NCBI RefSeq assembly: GCF_051020975.1
Contig: NC_135044.1
Coordinates: 5,396,501 to 5,460,500 of the forward strand
Length of the DNA stretch: 64,000 nucleotides
Reading direction: 5' to 3'
Source of the DNA: Osmia lignaria lignaria
Taxonomy: Eukaryota; Arthropoda; Insecta; Hymenoptera; Megachilidae
Notes under the pieces: model-generated
What the model saw: only the letters and a program-made list of their open reading frames with translations
Database searches by the model: none
Told to the model about the DNA's origin: nothing
Program-made: the position numbers and the translations under genes
In this document: positions 60,701-64,000 of the stretch, piece by piece
How the letters are laid out: every line of letters starts with the position of its first letter
Numbering within the stretch: position 1 is the stretch's first letter

Positions 60701-63700
60701 GTTCCTCGTATGGGCCAGCAATCTTGCTTGCCAGCTGCTGACCGTCCACAGCGAGGAACTTGCTCGCAGGAGGGAGTTTCAGAGTAAATTCGGGGGACAT
60801 TTCTTGAATACTCTGTTCCCCGGCCTCGAGGACACTCCGCCACCTTTCGCCACGCAAGCGCCGTCTGTCTTTGATAGCGGCTTGCCTAAGGTATAGTTGT
60901 TCATTGCATCTTTCCTTTCCAGACGCTTTACAAACGGATTCTTCAAGGAATATATTCTATCGTGTGTTACAGTTGACGGTGAACGACATGGAATCTCTGA
61001 GATCACAGCTACCCGATTTGGCACTCGCCGTCTCGTCGCCAGACTTGAACAGCATCACGCAGTTTTTCTTGTCCAGGAGCCTTACCGAGGCCAGCACAGA
61101 TGGTAACAAAGATAAGGATAGCACTTCTATGCGCGTAGACGTGACCAGCAAGGAACGAACGAGAGCACCGACATTGTCCGACAGGTAGCGAATAATCGCA
61201 GCGAACGATCGGAATTTCTTTCTCATCGTTCGTTTATCGATTAACCGAACCAACGCGTGTCGTTTCAGGGGTGATTTCGAATCGGAGACGGACACGGAGG
61301 AGTTCGAGAAGATCGGCCAGGGCGCCACGGACTCTAAGCCGGAATCGTTCGATGGCGCGAAACAAATGCGTCAGAAACAATTGGAGGTTGGTGCCTCGCG
61401 AAGCGTGTCCCCAGCTTCCTCGACCTCAACTAACGTGTCCCCGCTTAATTCGAAAGTCGTCGATCCGACGAGCCGGTCATCCTCCTCGAGCGAACCTGGA
61501 TCCTCCTTCCATTTCCCCAGTATGTCCGTAAGCGAGCGTCCAGCTCAGCTGAGTCCACTCGCCGAATGCGTCGAGAACGGCGAGTCGAGCTGTTTGCTTC
61601 ATCGCGCCAACAATTGTCTTCCCAAGTATCGCGACTCCGGTCCTATCAACACCGAGGAATCCAACTCCCTAAGTCCGAATCCTCCTTCCTCGACGCGGTC
61701 CGTGTTGTGCGACGGCCAGCAGCAACAGCAGCAACAGCAACAACGCCATCAGCTATCGGGCAGTGGCGGTAGCAGCCCATCCGTCGGAGTAGGCGCTACC
61801 GACTTCATGGCCACTGAATTTTACATGGACGAATCTCTGCCGAGCAGTCTCAGCGAGCATCCCAACGACGGCCAGCATCAGGCCATCGTTTCCCTTCTCC
61901 AGGTACTGGACGACTTACAGCTCGCTAACAGACCTTGTAGTCGTAGCCGTAAACGTTCCACTACCGACCATCTTCTACCTGTCCTCTTTCGATGGTACAT
62001 TGTACGCTTGAAACAAATCCAACTGATACCCCTTTCACCTTCCAGTCGATTCGTCACTTACCAAAATTTCTCTCTTCACCCAGCATCATTTCTTTCTGTG
62101 GTTTCTAGGTACTTTCGTTGTCGTTGTCCCTTTGTATTCGCTATTAGCGCTGACCTCTGTGCAAGTAATTATCGAAACACGCGGGTATGTATCAGTGTTT
62201 GCCTGCCCTTTGTCTCTTGAATTCGTTGAACTCGTTGCACCTGTTCTCTGTCTTTTGTCTCTTCTAGCAATAGTGCTTGCGAGTGTCCGTTTAGTTGTGA
62301 ACGCATCTATCCCGCGTTTCTTCTCTCGTTTGCGAATGCCTGTGTTTTCGTTTTTGTTTACAGGATAGCTGCCGTCGCACTCGATACTCCCCGACCTCCT
62401 TAGACCCGTGTTACATTTCCCTGAGATACTGACATCGCGAGAGTTCGCTTTTCAGAACAGACCGACGCCCGACTGAGACAATGTTTTCGCTACAATCATC
62501 GTCGCACACGACATCTTTGGGAGTCTCTTTTTTGAATCACACTTTATCCCTATCCCAGTTCTTAACCGACAGATCAGTTGTTCCTTCAGTTTACCGGTTT
62601 ATTCGCGAACGTTTCTTTCCTCCGAAGCTGTGTCTGAGAAGTGTAACGTTTCAGGAGAATCTTGGCAACACGCGCGAGGAGGTGGAAAGGCTCCGCTCGA
62701 TCCTGAAGACGATGAAAGCGGTGGTGTGCGAGACGTTGACCTCGGTTCGTCAGGAGTTGTCGATTCTGAGAGATCGAAGCGACGAGGAGAAGGCTGGCTT
62801 CTTCAAGATGATCGAACGAGTTCGCGAGGCTCTGTCCCTGTACTCGCGCGAGTGCGATCGTCGTCTCCGAGAGCGCGAACAGGAACTGACCGTCGATCAC
62901 GAGCTCGAGTTGGCCGACGTGAAGAAGCTGATCGAGAACCGGGAGGAGGAGATATGCAGCTTGAAACGCAATCTTTTGGAGAAAGAAACGGAGCTGGCTG
63001 AACACGAGCGTCTGGTCGCGACGATGCGGCAGAAACTGGAGACGGAGCAAACGGAGATGAGAAATCTGCAAACGCGTCTGCATCGTCAACTCGAGGAGGC
63101 GTTGGAACAGGCTCGAGCGGAAAAGGAAGCCGCGGTGAAGGAGGCGAACGAGGAGCGATTTTTGGAGATCGCCACCCTCACGAATTCCGTCGCGCAGTGT
63201 CAGAAGCGAATCCAAGAGTTGGAGGAGAGTTTGGCTACGGCACGCAACGATCAGCAGAGAATGGTGAAGGAGGCGACCGATAAGCTACAGCTCGAGTGCA
63301 AAACCGAGCTGGAGAACATCAGAAGCCGTTTCAAGCTGATGGCTGCGTCCACGATGGAGAGGAGTCCGAGCGACAGCAGCCTCGAGAAGATCGAGGTAAG
63401 AAATTTCGTCGCTGTATCGTCTTTATCGTCGCTATAGCTATCTATAAAAAAAATTTCAAACCATGTTGTTGCTTTCCAGAGACCAGACGTGATCGAGTTC
63501 GCCAACCACATACTGGCCCAGGCGAAGGAGGACATGAAGTTGGAGAAATCGGTAGCTATACGTACAGCGATCGAGAAAGAACGAGCGGACTGCGTGATGA
63601 AGTTGGATCACGAGCTGCGAGTGGCCAGGCAAATGGTCGAGGAGAAGGATAAAGAGGTGGAGATGTACCGGATGATAGAAATCGCGCTTTCCGAGGAATG

Positions 63701-64000
63701 TAAACGTTACAAGAGCACCATCAGACGATTGACCGAGTCGGAGAACTTCAAGAACATACCGGTCGAGGCTGGATTGCACAAGGAGCACGGCGAGGAACGG
63801 CTGGAGATGAGCCAGAGCAATCTTGAGGAGGTGGCGAAAAGCGTGGAAACGGATAAGGACGAGGTAGAGGTGTCGGAATCGAAGAAGGTGCGTTTGGAAG
63901 CAACCGACGACGCGAGTTATCTGTCCAGGAGGCTAGAGTTGCTCGAGAACGACAACAAGAGGTTGAACGCGGAGTTGCAATCGCTTCGCGAGAGCAAAGA
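43814..64000 (+). CDS. RB1CC1: RB1CC1/FIP200 (Atg17-like) autophagy scaffold, 5' part, 8 exons visible
   Basis: FIP200 scaffolds the ULK1/Atg1-Atg13-Atg101 kinase complex that starts autophagosome formation. Exons 43814-43881, 48378-48586, 59580-59868, 59948-60890, 60973-61184, 61269-61902, 62655-63395 and 63480 onward join in one open frame of about 1205 residues, still open at the window edge. The N-terminus YIFHVDTGTTITFD and the run CSYSAGTDTNPIYLF are the ubiquitin-like fold of the family. GWAAVVANLED, KGLGERLFALEQ, ELAQGFLQNQ and DASVLPDLC in exons 3-4 mark the Atg17-like domain. A Ser-rich linker with an F-E-K-I core comes next, then a coiled coil from about residue 786. The C-terminal claw domain is beyond the window. 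All introns are GT-AG. Confidence 0.95.
43882..48377 (+). other. FIP200 intron 1 (4.5 kb)
   Basis: AT-rich intron between gtaagt and ttttttgtgcag. It contains the piggyBac-type MITE at 44036-44264 close to its start. Otherwise I see no exon, RNA gene or other transposon; a CAG at 45300-45302 after a T-tract is not followed by anything recognisable. Confidence 0.8.
44036..44264. mobile_element. piggyBac-type MITE (229 bp) with TTAA target duplications
   Basis: The element begins CCCTTTAACTGCGGGT and ends ACCCGCAATTGAAGGG. The terminal inverted repeats agree at 14 of the first 16 positions. TTAA flanks both ends (44032-44035 and 44265-44268), the invariant piggyBac target. Beyond the ends the arms pair only loosely, and the interior is AT-rich with a duplicated TTTATTTTATTTTC unit and no transposase frame. 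It is non-autonomous; an active or extinct piggyBac elsewhere must have mobilised it. The exact parent family is unknown. Confidence 0.75.
48378..48586 (+). CDS. RB1CC1: FIP200 coding exon 2 (rest of ubiquitin-like domain)
   Basis: Completes Thr23 and encodes residues 24-92 plus one base of residue 93. VAQLKEAIERECGV, HQVLLMSGGESLEPDARVC and SYSAGTDTNPIYLF correspond closely to the vertebrate protein. Acceptor ttgtgcag; donor ggttccg|gtgagc. Confidence 0.95.
48694..48717 (+). repeat. CGT trinucleotide microsatellite
   Basis: About eight CGT units just inside FIP200 intron 2, non-coding. Confidence 0.85.
50799..50816 (+). repeat. 18-nt GC-rich repeated word, copy 2
   Basis: An exact copy of GTACCGTGCGTCGCCGAC, first seen at 27521-27538. 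Both copies lie in introns of + strand genes in the same orientation. Downstream flanks (TATTCTGACGAA here, CTTCCGGCAGAA there) retain partial similarity, so the shared unit may be about 30 nt. Confidence 0.7.
59580..59868 (+). CDS. RB1CC1: FIP200 coding exon 3 (Atg17-like domain)
   Basis: Residues 93-188, with split codons at both ends. ERLVHDQHLQQQGWAAVVAN followed by LED is a near-exact family signature, and the segment is all-helical. Acceptor gttgtcattacag|atg. The ATG after the acceptor is internal (GAT-GTC once spliced), not a start. Donor cttgcaaa|gtaagt. Confidence 0.95.
59948..60890 (+). CDS. RB1CC1: FIP200 coding exon 4 (Atg17-like domain core)
   Basis: Residues 189-503. It opens NFNADLGMLAKIPILPAL, then an acidic spacer, then long helices: MKEIKGLGERLFALEQ, KKLVHEQGELAQGF, DASVLPDLC, QLVVMLQNHNQLRDI, YHRLKW. 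The exon ends near FPGLEDTPPPFATQAPSVFD. This part dimerises and binds Atg13 in known FIP200. Intron 3 before it is only 79 nt. Donor ctaag|gtatag is weak but frame-true. Confidence 0.95.
60973..61184 (+). CDS. RB1CC1: FIP200 coding exon 5
   Basis: Residues 504-573 and two bases of Arg574. LTVNDMESLRSQLPDL begins a short helical segment that leaves the Atg17-like domain and runs into a charged, Ser/Thr/Lys-rich linker. The flanking introns are 82 and 84 nt. Acceptor tgtgttacag, donor gacag|gtagcg. Confidence 0.9.
61269..61902 (+). CDS. RB1CC1: FIP200 coding exon 6 (disordered linker, LIR-like core, poly-Q)
   Basis: Residues 574-785. The sequence is low-complexity Ser/Pro-rich and probably disordered. 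An acid-flanked F-E-K-I (residues 586-589) looks like an Atg8-binding LIR, and nine consecutive Gln codons lie at 61717-61743. It ends HQAIVSLLQ, where the coiled coil resumes in exon 7. Donor ctccag|gtactg. Ser/Thr-Pro sites suggest heavy phosphorylation. Confidence 0.88.
61303..61314 (+). other. Candidate LIR motif (F-E-K-I) in FIP200
   Basis: The four codons encode FEKI after SETDTEE, meeting the rule of an aromatic residue, two of any kind, then an aliphatic, with acids upstream. Human FIP200 is reported to bind Atg8 proteins by an acid-flanked F-E-T-I in the same linker, so this is probably the orthologous site. Inference from motif and position. Confidence 0.5.
61717..61743 (+). repeat. 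Coding poly-Gln repeat in FIP200
   Basis: Nine CAG/CAA codons in frame within exon 6. The mixed codons slow slippage, but the length is likely to vary between individuals or species. Confidence 0.85.
61903..62654 (+). other. FIP200 intron 6 (752 bp)
   Basis: T/C-rich intron between gtactg and acgtttcag. Long open frames cross its borders on the + strand (to 62220, and from 62481), but the peptides inside are hydrophobic and motif-free, unlike the flanking exons. Nothing else is seen. Confidence 0.75.
62655..63395 (+). CDS. RB1CC1: FIP200 coding exon 7 (coiled coil)
   Basis: Residues 786-1032, 247 codons in phase 0. Strong heptad character throughout (REEVERLRSILKTMKAVV, ELELADVKKLIENREEEI, QTRLHRQLEEALEQARAE), as expected for the central coiled coil of FIP200. 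It ends with a Ser-rich SPSDSSLEKIE. Acceptor gtttcag|gag, donor tcgag|gtaaga. Confidence 0.93.
63480..64000 (+). CDS. RB1CC1: FIP200 coding exon 8 (coiled coil, cut by window end)
   Basis: From residue 1033, at least 173 codons, open at the window edge. RPDVIEFANHILAQAKEDMK opens a second coiled-coil block. YLSRRLELLENDNKRLNAEL near the end continues the heptads. Acceptor tgctttccag. The downstream claw domain, which binds cargo receptors, is not in the window. Confidence 0.92.

Noticed and set aside
62586..63215. 209-codon minus-strand frame opposite FIP200 exon 7
   Set aside because: Antisense of a coiled-coil exon; Leu/Gln-rich by complementarity.

Overview
This is a eukaryotic nuclear genome window, almost certainly from an insect. 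Inference: a bee or other hymenopteran, because introns and intergenic DNA are AT-rich yet full of CG dinucleotides, splice sites are clean GT-AG, and both proteins are insect-like. I cannot name the species. There is no bacterial, plasmid or CRISPR content, and I recognised no tRNA or rRNA gene.

Two genes explain all the coding sequence I can defend, both on the + strand. The first (coding exons from 3024 to 32516) is junctophilin, the protein that tethers the endoplasmic/sarcoplasmic reticulum to the plasma membrane. Eleven coding exons join in frame to 1041 residues: an insect-specific Q/G-rich N-terminus, eight MORN motifs split 6+2 by a joining region, an alanine-rich helix, a long Q/N-rich tract, and a C-terminal membrane anchor on a tiny last exon. 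A candidate alternative last exon at 20532-20567 would end the protein without the anchor.

The second (43814 to beyond 64000, cut by the window end) is the RB1CC1/FIP200 orthologue (Atg17 in flies), the scaffold of the ULK1/Atg1 autophagy-initiation complex. Eight coding exons are visible: the N-terminal ubiquitin-like fold, the Atg17-like helical domain, a low-complexity linker with an acid-flanked LIR-type core, and the start of the long coiled coil. The C-terminal claw domain lies outside the window.

Layout: 1-3023 upstream and 5' leader of junctophilin, with a MEF2-type site and an overlapping uORF; 3024-32516 junctophilin with very long introns (4.5, 9.4 and 8.8 kb); about 32.5-35.6 kb probable 3' UTR; about 35.6-41.4 kb intergenic DNA with nothing recognisable; 41.4-43.8 kb probable promoter and leader of FIP200, with two perfect NRF1/ewg-type motifs and an inverted pair of YY1/Pho-type motifs; 43.8-64 kb FIP200, including an 11-kb intron. 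A 229-bp piggyBac-type MITE with TTAA target duplications sits in FIP200 intron 1, and one 18-nt GC-rich word occurs exactly twice in non-coding DNA.

The two genes have no evident joint function; one acts at membrane contact sites and the other in autophagy. I found no undescribed biological system. The best leads are the alternative junctophilin 3' end, the MITE, the repeated 18-mer and the candidate promoter architectures.
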